A stretch of 5,480 nt of DNA from an uncultured Collinsella sp. (GTDB taxonomy: Bacteria > Actinomycetota > Coriobacteriia > Coriobacteriales > Coriobacteriaceae): NCBI GenBank assembly GCA_900552185.1, contig URYT01000126.1, positions 1-5,480 on the forward strand. The letters run 5' to 3'. The first letter of the stretch is position 1; each line of letters opens with the position of its first letter. Made by a program: the position numbers and the translations under genes. The notes under the pieces are model-generated. The model was not told the origin of the DNA. It worked only from the letters and a program-made list of their open reading frames with translations, and ran no database searches. Positions 1 through 5,441 of this stretch are shown piece by piece.

Positions 1-373
1 AGAGCGGCGCATGCATGTTGCCGATCTCCCAGCACGCATGCGCGAGCGCAATCGGGTCCATACGGTCAACTTCGACCAAATAAACCTCGGCGCTGCGCAG
101 ACGCACGACAACCGCCACGGGCACCATACCCGACCGGTCGACGGCGAGCACGTCACCGTCGGCAAGACGCTCGCCATCAGTGGCATCCAGCCGGGCATTC
201 ACCGTGCGCCCCAGCTCCGTCACGCCCACAAACAGGCGCGCATCAGCCTGGTCCCAATCGAGTAGCAGCTCGTCAACCTCAAAGACACCGCCCAGCTCCC
301 GGCGAAGCAAAAGCTCATAGGACGGGTCGTTGAGATTTCCGAGGCACGCTGTCGAAACCAAGCATTCAGTCAT
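1..373 (-). CDS. ureE: UreE-like urease accessory protein (nickel chaperone), C-terminus cut by window edge
   Basis: The 124 visible residues start at ATG 373-371 and run off the left edge. UreE is a cytosolic homodimer that delivers nickel to the urease assembly complex. Residues 11-20 (LGNLNDPSYE) resemble the start of many UreE proteins. Residues 54-75 hold the beta-rich N-terminal domain, including GRTVNARL and the LADGDVLAVD stretch that matches the family pattern LRDGDVL. Residues 106-124 end in WEIGNMHAPL, the counterpart of the family motif YHLGNRHxPL, whose histidine (H121 here) is the conserved nickel ligand. The metal-binding domain after this point lies outside the window, so a His-rich tail cannot be judged. 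The gene starts three bases after the stop of the upstream SlyD-like gene. A GAGGG inside that gene's last codons, seven bases before the ATG, serves as ribosome-binding site, so the two are almost certainly co-transcribed. Identification rests on motif recall. Confidence 0.83.
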   Translation of the reverse strand, partial: MTECLVSTACLGNLNDPSYELLLRRELGGVFEVDELLLDWDQADARLFVGVTELGRTVNARLDATDGERLADGDVLAVDRSGMVPVAVVVRLRSAEVYLVEVDRMDPIALAHACWEIGNMHAPL

Positions 374-376
374 ACT

Positions 377-805
377 CTAGCCCTCGACCTCGACGAGCTC
401 GATATCAAAGTTGAGGTCCTTGCCGGCGAGCTCGTGGTTGGCGTCGAGCGTCACAGCCTCGGGCGTCACATCGATGACCACGGCGGGGACGGGCATGCCG
501 CTCGGCGTGGACAGGAAGAGCTTCATGCCCTTCTCGATCTGTTCGATATTGGGAACCTGCTCGGCCGGGAAGGTCAGGACCATCTCGGGGTTGTGCTCGC
601 CGTAGGCATCGGCAGCAGGAATGTGCACGGTCTTCTTCTCGCCCACCTGCATGTCGACAACAGCGGCGTCGAAGCCCTTGATCATCTGGCCGGCGCCGCA
701 GGTGAACTCCAACGGCTCGCCGCGATCGTAGGAGCTATCGAACTGCGTGCCGTCGTCGAGCGTGCCGCGATAATGGGTCTTGACCTTCTTGCCCTGGTTG
801 GACAT
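377..805 (-). CDS. slyD: SlyD-type FKBP peptidyl-prolyl cis-trans isomerase
   Basis: This 142-residue cytosolic protein should catalyse prolyl cis-trans isomerisation and act as a folding chaperone. The FKBP domain is split in the SlyD manner. The N-terminal part (about 1-68) carries HYRGTLDDG, FDSS (D23), GxGQMIKGFD (40-46) and DAYGEHN with Y68. An insert-in-flap chaperone domain follows (about 70-120). The last FKBP strand is reached through NHELAGKDLNFDIELVEV (123-140). E. coli SlyD is about 50 residues longer because of a His/Cys-rich nickel-binding tail. That tail is absent here, and the protein ends at EVEG. The start at 805 is chosen because GGAGG (811-815) lies five bases upstream. 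An in-frame extension of ten residues has no such site. The gene leads an operon with the UreE-like gene, which suggests a role in nickel-enzyme maturation, although the missing tail weakens direct nickel storage. Confidence 0.92.
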   Translation of the reverse strand: MSNQGKKVKTHYRGTLDDGTQFDSSYDRGEPLEFTCGAGQMIKGFDAAVVDMQVGEKKTVHIPAADAYGEHNPEMVLTFPAEQVPNIEQIEKGMKLFLSTPSGMPVPAVVIDVTPEAVTLDANHELAGKDLNFDIELVEVEG

Positions 806-925
806 GGTAACCTCCGTAATAAGGGCGGCGCACAACGCGGGCCGCCATGAACATATGGCGCTAACTATACCCTAGTCATACAATTCAAAGACAGTTTGCA
901 AAGAAACGCTGCAACCGGAGGAACC
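806..925. promoter_or_regulatory. Divergent control region between slyD-ureE and the dipeptidase gene
   Basis: This 120-bp gap separates two divergently read genes and must hold both promoters. For the minus strand, TATAGT (complement of 864-869) is a good -10 candidate, with only a poor -35 near 886-892. The start would fall near 857. For the plus strand, TACAAT (879-884) is a possible -10 without a good -35. A perfect inverted repeat, CGCCAT (843-848), six bases, ATGGCG (855-860), sits where slyD transcription would begin, as an operator would. Both genes have strong GGAGG ribosome-binding sites (811-815 for minus, 917-921 for plus). Promoter boxes were picked by eye. Confidence 0.4.
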
Positions 926-1939
926 ATGGCATATCCCGTATTTGACTTGCACTGCGACACCGCCGACCGCATCGGCTGGGCCACACTCGATCTCGACCTG
1001 CGCTTTACCGCCGGCACCGACGGTTATTTCCCCGGCGACGAAACGCATCCGCAAGATTTCGACCTCATCGAGGGCAACGCCTGCGCCATCTCGCTCGCAA
1101 AGATCGGCAACACGCCGTGGGCACAGTGCTTCGCCACGTTTGTCCCCGACGAGATTCCCACCGCCCACGCCGCGCGCTTCCAAGCGCAGATCATGGCGCA
1201 CATGAGCGGCCAGGCCATGCTCAACCACGACCGCATGGTCAACGTGCGCAGCGCCGCTGACATTCGCCCTGCACTCAAGGACGGCAAGGTTGCCTGCATC
1301 CACACCATCGAAAACGCCACGTTCTTTGCCGAGGACCCCGCGCTGATCGAGGTGCTCAAGAGCCTGGGCGTTCTCATGTCATCGCTCAGCTGGAACGCGC
1401 AGGGACCGCTCGCGAGCGGCCACGACACCCACGCCGGCCTCACCGCCGCCGGCATCGAGGCGCTTACGCAGATGGAACACGTCGGCATGGTGCTCGACAT
1501 CTCCCACCTCAACGACGAGTGCTTTGACGAGGTTGTCGCCCACGCCACGCGCCCCTTCGTCGCCAGCCACTCCAACTCCCGCGCGGTTTGCGGCGTCAAG
1601 CGCAACCTCACCGACGACCAGTTCCGCACCATTCGCGACATGGGCGGCATCGTCGGCCTCAACTACTGCAGCGAGTTCCTCTCCAACGAAGCAACCGACG
1701 AGACCGCCGCAGATGTCACCTTCGACCAGCTGGCAGCCCATATCGAACACTGGCTCGACCTGGGCGGCGAAGATGTCATCGCGCTCGGCGGCGACTGGGA
1801 CGGCGCCACTGTGCCCGCTTTCCTCTCCGATGCCAGCATGATGCCCGAGTTCCAGAACATGCTCTCCAAGCACTTTGGCAAGACCGTGATGCAGAAGCTC
1901 TGCAGCGATAACGCCCTTGCCTTCTTCGAGCGTTATTAA
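926..1939 (+). CDS. M19 family (membrane/renal-type) zinc dipeptidase
   Basis: This 337-residue enzyme of the amidohydrolase-fold M19 family should hydrolyse dipeptides, often including L-D pairs. The binuclear zinc ligands of the family are all recognisable: H9 and D11 in FDLHCDT, bridging E129 in IHTIENA, H194 in LDISHLND and H215 in VASHSNSR. R226 (KRNLTDDQ) and D290 (GGDWDG) match the substrate-carboxylate arginine and the catalytic-site aspartate of human DPEP1. The DPEP1 histidine 152 appears replaced by W156 in SLSWNAQG, a variant I recall from other bacterial members. No signal peptide or membrane segment is visible, so the enzyme is probably cytosolic despite the family name. The ATG at 926 has GGAGG at 917-921. 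An upstream in-frame start at 896 lacks one. Length fits the family, and the gene ends in TAA before a hairpin. Substrate cannot be read from sequence. Confidence 0.93.
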   Translation: MAYPVFDLHCDTADRIGWATLDLDLRFTAGTDGYFPGDETHPQDFDLIEGNACAISLAKIGNTPWAQCFATFVPDEIPTAHAARFQAQIMAHMSGQAMLNHDRMVNVRSAADIRPALKDGKVACIHTIENATFFAEDPALIEVLKSLGVLMSSLSWNAQGPLASGHDTHAGLTAAGIEALTQMEHVGMVLDISHLNDECFDEVVAHATRPFVASHSNSRAVCGVKRNLTDDQFRTIRDMGGIVGLNYCSEFLSNEATDETAADVTFDQLAAHIEHWLDLGGEDVIALGGDWDGATVPAFLSDASMMPEFQNMLSKHFGKTVMQKLCSDNALAFFERY

Positions 1940-1955
1940 TTTCACATCCCTTGAG

Positions 1956-1991
1956 CGGGCCGGCATACCGAACGGTCGAAATGCCGGCCCG
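1956..1991 (+). repeat. Strong hairpin between the dipeptidase and DUF45 genes
   Basis: Positions 1956-1966 and 1981-1991 form a perfect 11-bp GC-rich stem with a 14-base loop. The loop itself holds ACCG-AA-CGGT, a small inner palindrome. It begins 17 bases after the dipeptidase stop codon and ends 22 bases before the preferred start of the next gene. No T-run follows the stem, so it is not a textbook intrinsic terminator. It may end or pause transcription, or protect the dipeptidase mRNA 3' end. Confidence 0.6.
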
Positions 1992-2001
1992 TCCCCAATC
2001 T

Positions 2002-2007
2002 GAAGGA
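2002..2007 (+). promoter_or_regulatory. Ribosome-binding site deciding the TTG start of the DUF45 gene
   Basis: GAAGGA lies six bases before the TTG at 2014. It is the only good Shine-Dalgarno match near any of the three in-frame starts (1951 TTG, 1981 ATG, 2014 TTG). The product then begins directly at the conserved N-terminal strand. Confidence 0.65.
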
Positions 2008-2013
2008 CCGCTT

Positions 2014-2790
2014 TTGACGCAGCAGTTTACGATTTCCGTATCCCGACCGGATGGGACGCCCATCCCCGTCGTCGTTACCAAAAAGCGCGTCAAGAACTTC
2101 AACCTACGCGTCACATCGAGCGGTGAGGTCCACGCCAGCGCACCGCTCGGCGCCAGCCGCGAGCGTATCGAAGCGTTTGTGAAGCGCAACAGCGCCTGGA
2201 TTATCAGCCGACTTGCCCAGCGCGAGCAACGTCAGGCGACGGCACAGGAGCCGCTCAGCCCCTCGTCCATCATTGCGCTTTGGGGCAAGCCCATCACGGT
2301 ACAGGACGCACTCGATCACAACTTTGTATCACCCGCACCGCGACCCAAACAGGCCACCTTCGCAAGTTTTATGGGTACCGACGAATCGAATGAAGGCCCA
2401 CAGGCCAAGCGGCGCGCAATCCTCGACGGCCCAACGTCCGACGAGCTCCAAGTCCATATCGACCAGCTCTATACGTCCGAGGTCACATCGGCGCTACGCG
2501 ATATTGTGCACGCATACGAAATCGCAATGGGTGTCGCCGTTTCCCGCGTTTCCGTACGCAGCATGAAAACGCGCTGGGGCTCGTGCACGCCCAAAACCGG
2601 CGCCATTCGCATCGCACGAGAACTTGCCGCCTACCCCGTCGAATGCCTCGACATGGTTGTCGCCCACGAGCTCGTCCACTTGCTCGAGCCAAGCCACAAT
2701 CGACGGTTCCACGCCCTGCTCGACACGTACTGCCCCAACAATAGAGCCCTATCGCAGCGGCTCAAAAAACCGCCCGTCAACGAGCTCTAG
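2014..2790 (+). CDS. YgjP/DUF45-type M48-like metallohydrolase
   Basis: This 258-residue protein of the YgjP (DUF45, SprT/WLM-like) group has the fingerprint RWGSC (187-191) and the zinc motif HELVH (218-222), followed after five residues by H228 in the SHNRRFH stretch. H218, H222 and H228 are the likely zinc ligands and E219 the catalytic base. The N-terminal part (about 3-68) has the usual beta-strand region ending in a helix with AWIISRL. Residues about 72-145 between these parts look poorly conserved and linker-like. Cellular function is uncertain. Family members are annotated as metal-dependent hydrolases, and E. coli YgjP has been reported as a UTP pyrophosphatase. The start is a TTG at 2014, with GAAGGA (2002-2007) six bases upstream. 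A TTG at 1951 and an ATG at 1981 also lie in frame, but both overlap the hairpin and lack a comparable site. The gene converges on folB with a six-base gap. Confidence 0.85.
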   Translation: MTQQFTISVSRPDGTPIPVVVTKKRVKNFNLRVTSSGEVHASAPLGASRERIEAFVKRNSAWIISRLAQREQRQATAQEPLSPSSIIALWGKPITVQDALDHNFVSPAPRPKQATFASFMGTDESNEGPQAKRRAILDGPTSDELQVHIDQLYTSEVTSALRDIVHAYEIAMGVAVSRVSVRSMKTRWGSCTPKTGAIRIARELAAYPVECLDMVVAHELVHLLEPSHNRRFHALLDTYCPNNRALSQRLKKPPVNEL

Positions 2791-2796
2791 CGTCGG

Positions 2797-3282
2797 CTAG
2801 CGCACGCGCTCGATCTCGACACCGCAGCTTGCCAGGGGAAGACCGACGGGCGCCCAAGGCTTATCGAGCTTAACACGTACGCCAAGCAGCAAGGGGTAAC
2901 GACGCAGCAGCATCGAGGCCACACCCTCGGCTGCAGCCTCGATGAGCTTAAACGTATGCTCGCGCAGATAGCCGTCGACATCGTGGCACACCGAGCCGTA
3001 ATCAATCGAGGCATCCAGATTGTCGTGCTCCCCTGCCGCGCGCAGGTCGGCATAGAGCACCAAGGACACGACAAACTTCTGCCCCAGGGCGTTCTCCTCG
3101 GGATACACGCCGTGGTTGGCAAAGACCTCGAGACCGTCGATAGTAATGCGGTCGGCATGGCGCAGATCGTCATAGCTCACATGGGGCACCGCCGTAGCAG
3201 TAGAAATCTCGCCCCTGCCACGACGGGCGAGCTCGGCACCCTCGGTCTTGGTTGCATTCTCGGGCAGCTTTTTGTTAGTCAT
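2797..3282 (-). CDS. folB: Dihydroneopterin aldolase
   Basis: FolB cleaves 7,8-dihydroneopterin to 6-hydroxymethyl-7,8-dihydropterin and glycolaldehyde in folate synthesis. The 161-residue product has the complete aldolase fold from about residue 44: ITIDGLEVFANHGVYPEEN with the catalytic-site glutamate E63, DYG with Y95, LIEAAAE with substrate-binding E115, and KPWAPV with the catalytic lysine K141, finishing in VEIERVR. Typical members are about 120 residues, so about 42 extra N-terminal residues, polar and without recognisable domain, precede the fold. The ATG at 3282 is supported by AAGGAG nine bases upstream, so the extension appears to be translated. The gene is last in the minus-strand run nrdG-folE-HD-folB, 43 bases after the HD gene. 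FolP and FolK are not in the window. Confidence 0.93.
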   Translation of the reverse strand: MTNKKLPENATKTEGAELARRGRGEISTATAVPHVSYDDLRHADRITIDGLEVFANHGVYPEENALGQKFVVSLVLYADLRAAGEHDNLDASIDYGSVCHDVDGYLREHTFKLIEAAAEGVASMLLRRYPLLLGVRVKLDKPWAPVGLPLASCGVEIERVR

Positions 3283-3325
3283 CGCGATCGTCTCCTTCGT
3301 TCAGAACCCCGACCGCGCATACCGA

Positions 3326-3907
3326 CTACACGCGAATCGACAGGTTCTTTTTATCATCGCTCCAGTTGCAAGCATTGCGCGCAGGGCATGCAAAACAGGC
3401 GCGCGACGCTTTGTCGGCTGCATAAAGCAGACGCTCGAGCGGCTGGCTGTTCACGCGCAGCTTTCGATGGCCCAGAATGGCTGTCTTAATGGCTGCGGCA
3501 TCTGCCGGCTCAAACGCCACGTCTTCGGGCATGCCACCAAGAATCGCATCAGCGACGCGTTCGCTTGCAACATCATGGGATATACCCGATTCATACTGTT
3601 CATCTTTGCCGATATCGTGAAGAAGTGCCGTGGCGTAGATGACCTCGCGGTCAAATCCGAGCTCTTCCTCGAGATTCTTGATCCACATAATGCGCGCGAC
3701 ATCCAGCAGATGGTCAATACCGTGGCGGCAAAAGATGCGCCCCGATTCCAACTGCGCAATGTTGCCCAGGTGCCGCCGGAACAGCCCGTTGGCACAGATG
3801 AAATCAATGCGAGGCATGGCACCAAAGGGAGTCAGGCCCGAAGCCATAAAGCCGCGACGCGGCGTCCCCTCATCGGTCTTCGATGCAAAGTCGTTGACGA
3901 CCCTCAT
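3326..3907 (-). CDS. HD-domain metal-dependent phosphohydrolase, candidate dihydroneopterin phosphate phosphatase
   Basis: This 193-residue soluble protein has an HD fold with H62 (FCRHGIDH), H97-D98 (ATALLHDIG), H147 (LGHRK) and D165 (YAADKASR). These are the expected divalent-metal ligands of HD phosphohydrolases. A C-terminal cysteine cluster, C171-x2-C174-x5-C180 followed by NWSDDKKN, and C60 just before H62 also match an HD group I recall from Clostridia. The N-terminal 45 residues have no clear domain. The gene begins two bases after the folE stop and is followed by folB, so the three are surely co-transcribed. Between FolE and FolB, dihydroneopterin triphosphate must lose its phosphates, and no NudB-type enzyme is seen here. 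This HD protein is therefore a reasonable candidate. That role is inference from position. A nucleotide or other phosphoester substrate is equally compatible with the fold. Confidence 0.82.
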   Translation of the reverse strand: MRVVNDFASKTDEGTPRRGFMASGLTPFGAMPRIDFICANGLFRRHLGNIAQLESGRIFCRHGIDHLLDVARIMWIKNLEEELGFDREVIYATALLHDIGKDEQYESGISHDVASERVADAILGGMPEDVAFEPADAAAIKTAILGHRKLRVNSQPLERLLYAADKASRACFACPARNACNWSDDKKNLSIRV

Positions 3908-3909
3908 GG

Positions 3910-4467
3910 TTAGCGGCCCATCATCCTAAAGAATCGCTCCTCGAGCAACGGATCGGTCTCAAAGACGCCGCGACGAGCAAGCGTCACGGTCTTGGTACCG
4001 GGCTTTTGCACGCCGCGCATGGTCATGCACATATGCTCGGCTTCCATCAGCACGATCGCTCCTTGGGGAGCAAGATAATCCATGAGGGCATCGGCAACCT
4101 GTGCACACAGCTGCTCCTGCAGCTGCAGTCGACGGGCATAGACCTCAACCGTGCGAGCAAGCTTAGACAGACCCGCCACGCGACCGTTAGGGATATAGCC
4201 GATCGCAGCCTTACCATAAAACGGCAGTAGATGGTGCTCGCACAGCGAGTAAAACGTAATGTCGCGCTCGATAACTAAATCGTTCGAAGCGACGGCAAAA
4301 GTTTTGGACAGGTGCTCCTCAGCGCTCTGGTCCATGCCGCCGGCAATCTCGCCATACATACGGGCGACGCGTGCCGGCGTCTCCAGCAGGCCCTCACGAG
4401 TTGGGTCCTCGCCTATGCCCTCAAGCAACAGCTTTATGGCGGTCTCAACTTTTTCCTGATCGACCAT
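3910..4467 (-). CDS. folE: GTP cyclohydrolase I (FolE type IA)
   Basis: FolE converts GTP to 7,8-dihydroneopterin triphosphate and formate, the first step of tetrahydrofolate synthesis. The 185-residue product contains LETPARVARMY (28-38), the zinc site SLCEHHLLPF with C76 and H79, GLSKLARTVEVYARRLQLQE (99-118), and AEHMCMTMRGV with the third zinc ligand C147, plus the closing GVFE and ERFFRMM segments. Length fits the zinc-dependent type I enzyme (B. subtilis about 190). The ATG at 4467 is chosen because GAGG (4473-4476) lies five bases upstream. A longer reading from a GTG at 4524 would add 19 unrelated residues and has no ribosome-binding site. The gene starts 60 bases after nrdG ends and abuts the HD gene. 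Confidence 0.96.
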   Translation of the reverse strand: MVDQEKVETAIKLLLEGIGEDPTREGLLETPARVARMYGEIAGGMDQSAEEHLSKTFAVASNDLVIERDITFYSLCEHHLLPFYGKAAIGYIPNGRVAGLSKLARTVEVYARRLQLQEQLCAQVADALMDYLAPQGAIVLMEAEHMCMTMRGVQKPGTKTVTLARRGVFETDPLLEERFFRMMGR

Positions 4468-4527
4468 CTGGGCCTCACGATTTTGCGTTCGCGCTATGGT
4501 ACCACGCCCTCCGGCATCGGCCACAAG

Positions 4528-5109
4528 CTACATAGTATGGGTCGAATAGACCGGATCGTCTCGCCAAAGCTCCACAGCATCGCACAGCGCAACGCCCTCA
4601 CGCGCGGCACGAGCGCGCGTGGCGTTCATGTCGATCACCCGCTGATTACTCGAACCCCTAAAACGCAAGGAGATATCGTGCAGGTCTTGAACGAACGGGC
4701 CGTCCACCAACATATCGAGGCAGGCAAGGATACGGTCCGTCACCTCGGTATGATGACGGCCGCCCGGCATAAGTTCCTCGAGCACGTCGCCGGTAAAGCA
4801 CCAAATGGTCTTCCCCGACTCCACAGGATAGGCCGCACGCACGCGTTCGATAAAGTCAACGAGACCCGCCTGATTCTCGGGTTCCATGGGCTCGCCGCCC
4901 AGAATCGTCAGGCCATCAATAAAGGGATGGTCAAGACTGTCGATAATCTTGTCCTCGACGGCACGGTCGAACGGTTCACCCGCGGCAAAGTCCCACGCGA
5001 CGGAGTTAAAGCAATTCTTGCACCCACGACGGCACCCACTCACAAACAGAGAAGTACGAACACCTTCCCCATCAGCAATGTCGAAATACTTAATGTTCGC
5101 GTAGTTCAT
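4528..5109 (-). CDS. nrdG: Anaerobic ribonucleoside-triphosphate reductase activating protein (radical SAM)
   Basis: NrdG is the small radical-SAM activase that installs the glycyl radical on class III ribonucleotide reductase NrdD, used under anaerobiosis. The 193-residue product begins MNYANIKYFDIADGEGVRTS, then carries the 4Fe-4S/SAM motif SGCRRGCKNC (C26, C30, C33), the GGEPM loop (71-75), and the C-terminal segments VDGPFV (135-140) and FRGSSNQRVIDM (150-161) typical of NrdG. The ATG at 5109 is chosen because conserved family sequence starts there and GGGAG (5118-5122) lies eight bases upstream. A longer reading from a TTG at 5226 would only translate the inverted repeat. NrdG usually follows nrdD. 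No nrdD is in the 371 bases upstream, so the reductase gene is either beyond the right edge or elsewhere. The gene heads the run leading into folE, HD and folB. Confidence 0.94.
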   Translation of the reverse strand: MNYANIKYFDIADGEGVRTSLFVSGCRRGCKNCFNSVAWDFAAGEPFDRAVEDKIIDSLDHPFIDGLTILGGEPMEPENQAGLVDFIERVRAAYPVESGKTIWCFTGDVLEELMPGGRHHTEVTDRILACLDMLVDGPFVQDLHDISLRFRGSSNQRVIDMNATRARAAREGVALCDAVELWRDDPVYSTHTM

Positions 5110-5110
5110 A

Positions 5111-5224
5111 GGTAACTCTCCCGGGAGGCCGGGGCATATCATCCCGTCCTCAAACATTCTCGGCCTGCGGCCTGCGAAACTGCGGGCGGGACGATATGTC
5201 CCGGCCTCATGCAAAGGGTAACTC
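5111..5224. mobile_element. Candidate small palindromic inserted element (MITE/REP-like) ahead of nrdG
   Basis: Arms 5125-5149 and 5184-5208 form an inverted repeat of 25 positions, 22 of them Watson-Crick pairs, around a 34-base loop. Exact 8-bp direct repeats, GGTAACTC at 5111-5118 and 5217-5224, flank it, six and eight bases outside the arms. This is the layout of a non-autonomous element with a target-site duplication, or of a REP-type palindrome. The loop contains GGCCTGC twice in tandem (5162-5175). There is no room for a transposase. Whether it recurs elsewhere in the genome cannot be seen here. The alternative is a local regulatory hairpin with chance flanking matches. Confidence 0.55.
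5118..5122 (-). promoter_or_regulatory. nrdG ribosome-binding site at the edge of the inverted repeat
   Basis: GGGAG on the minus strand lies eight bases before the nrdG ATG. It straddles the boundary between the flanking direct repeat (5111-5118) and the candidate element. It is also half of the perfect 10-bp palindrome CTCCCGGGAG (5118-5127), which overlaps the first three positions of the hairpin arm. Access to the ribosome could therefore depend on folding upstream. Confidence 0.55.
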
Positions 5225-5441
5225 AATGAACGAAGCGAACATCGAGTATAGGGTTCGAGGTCTAATAAAAACTGGGTTGCGGCTCAACCGCCATCGCAAG
5301 TAAATCATATCTGCAGCTCGAATTATTTCCGCTAAGAACTTCGAGGAGTGAGCAGACCGCATGCTGCATCTCAACTACGTCAACTTGGCTGAACCGAGAG
5401 GGCCGCTTGGGCTTTTGCTCGATATGAGTTCCGCACGCAAA
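5225..5441. other. Gene-free stretch upstream of nrdG
   Basis: I see no convincing gene here. The longest minus-strand reading (62 codons, 5262-5450) starts with a GTG inside the terminator-like stem, directly after an in-frame TAA, and resembles nothing I know. The composition looks more AT-rich than the flanking genes. A minus-strand TATACT (5245-5250) is a possible -10 for nrdG without a good -35. If used, the mRNA leader would be roughly 130 bases and include the whole inverted repeat. Confidence 0.45.

Noticed and set aside
434..850. Plus-strand reading of 138 codons over the SlyD-like gene
   Set aside because: It lies opposite a strongly recognised FKBP and shows no family features.
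2780..2800. Terminator between the convergent DUF45 and folB genes
   Set aside because: Only six bases separate the stop codons, and no stem followed by a T-run is visible.
4468..4524. A 19-residue N-terminal extension of FolE from a GTG
   Set aside because: There is no ribosome-binding site at the GTG, while the ATG at 4467 has GAGG at good spacing and gives a normal family length.
4312..5115. Long plus-strand reading of 267 codons antisense to nrdG and folE
   Set aside because: Both minus-strand genes carry clear catalytic motifs. The antisense translation has no recognisable family features, and such long shadows are common in GC-rich DNA.
5162..5175. Tandem repeat GGCCTGC twice
   Set aside because: Two short copies inside a hairpin loop are too little to call a repeat array. 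No CRISPR-like spacing was seen anywhere in the window.
5110..5226. A 39-residue N-terminal extension of NrdG from a TTG
   Set aside because: It translates the inverted repeat, and conserved NrdG sequence begins at the ATG at 5109, which has its own ribosome-binding site.
5226..5306. Plus-strand mini-gene of about 25 codons starting at an ATG
   Set aside because: The ribosome-binding site is weak and overlaps the direct repeat, and the peptide has no distinguishing feature.
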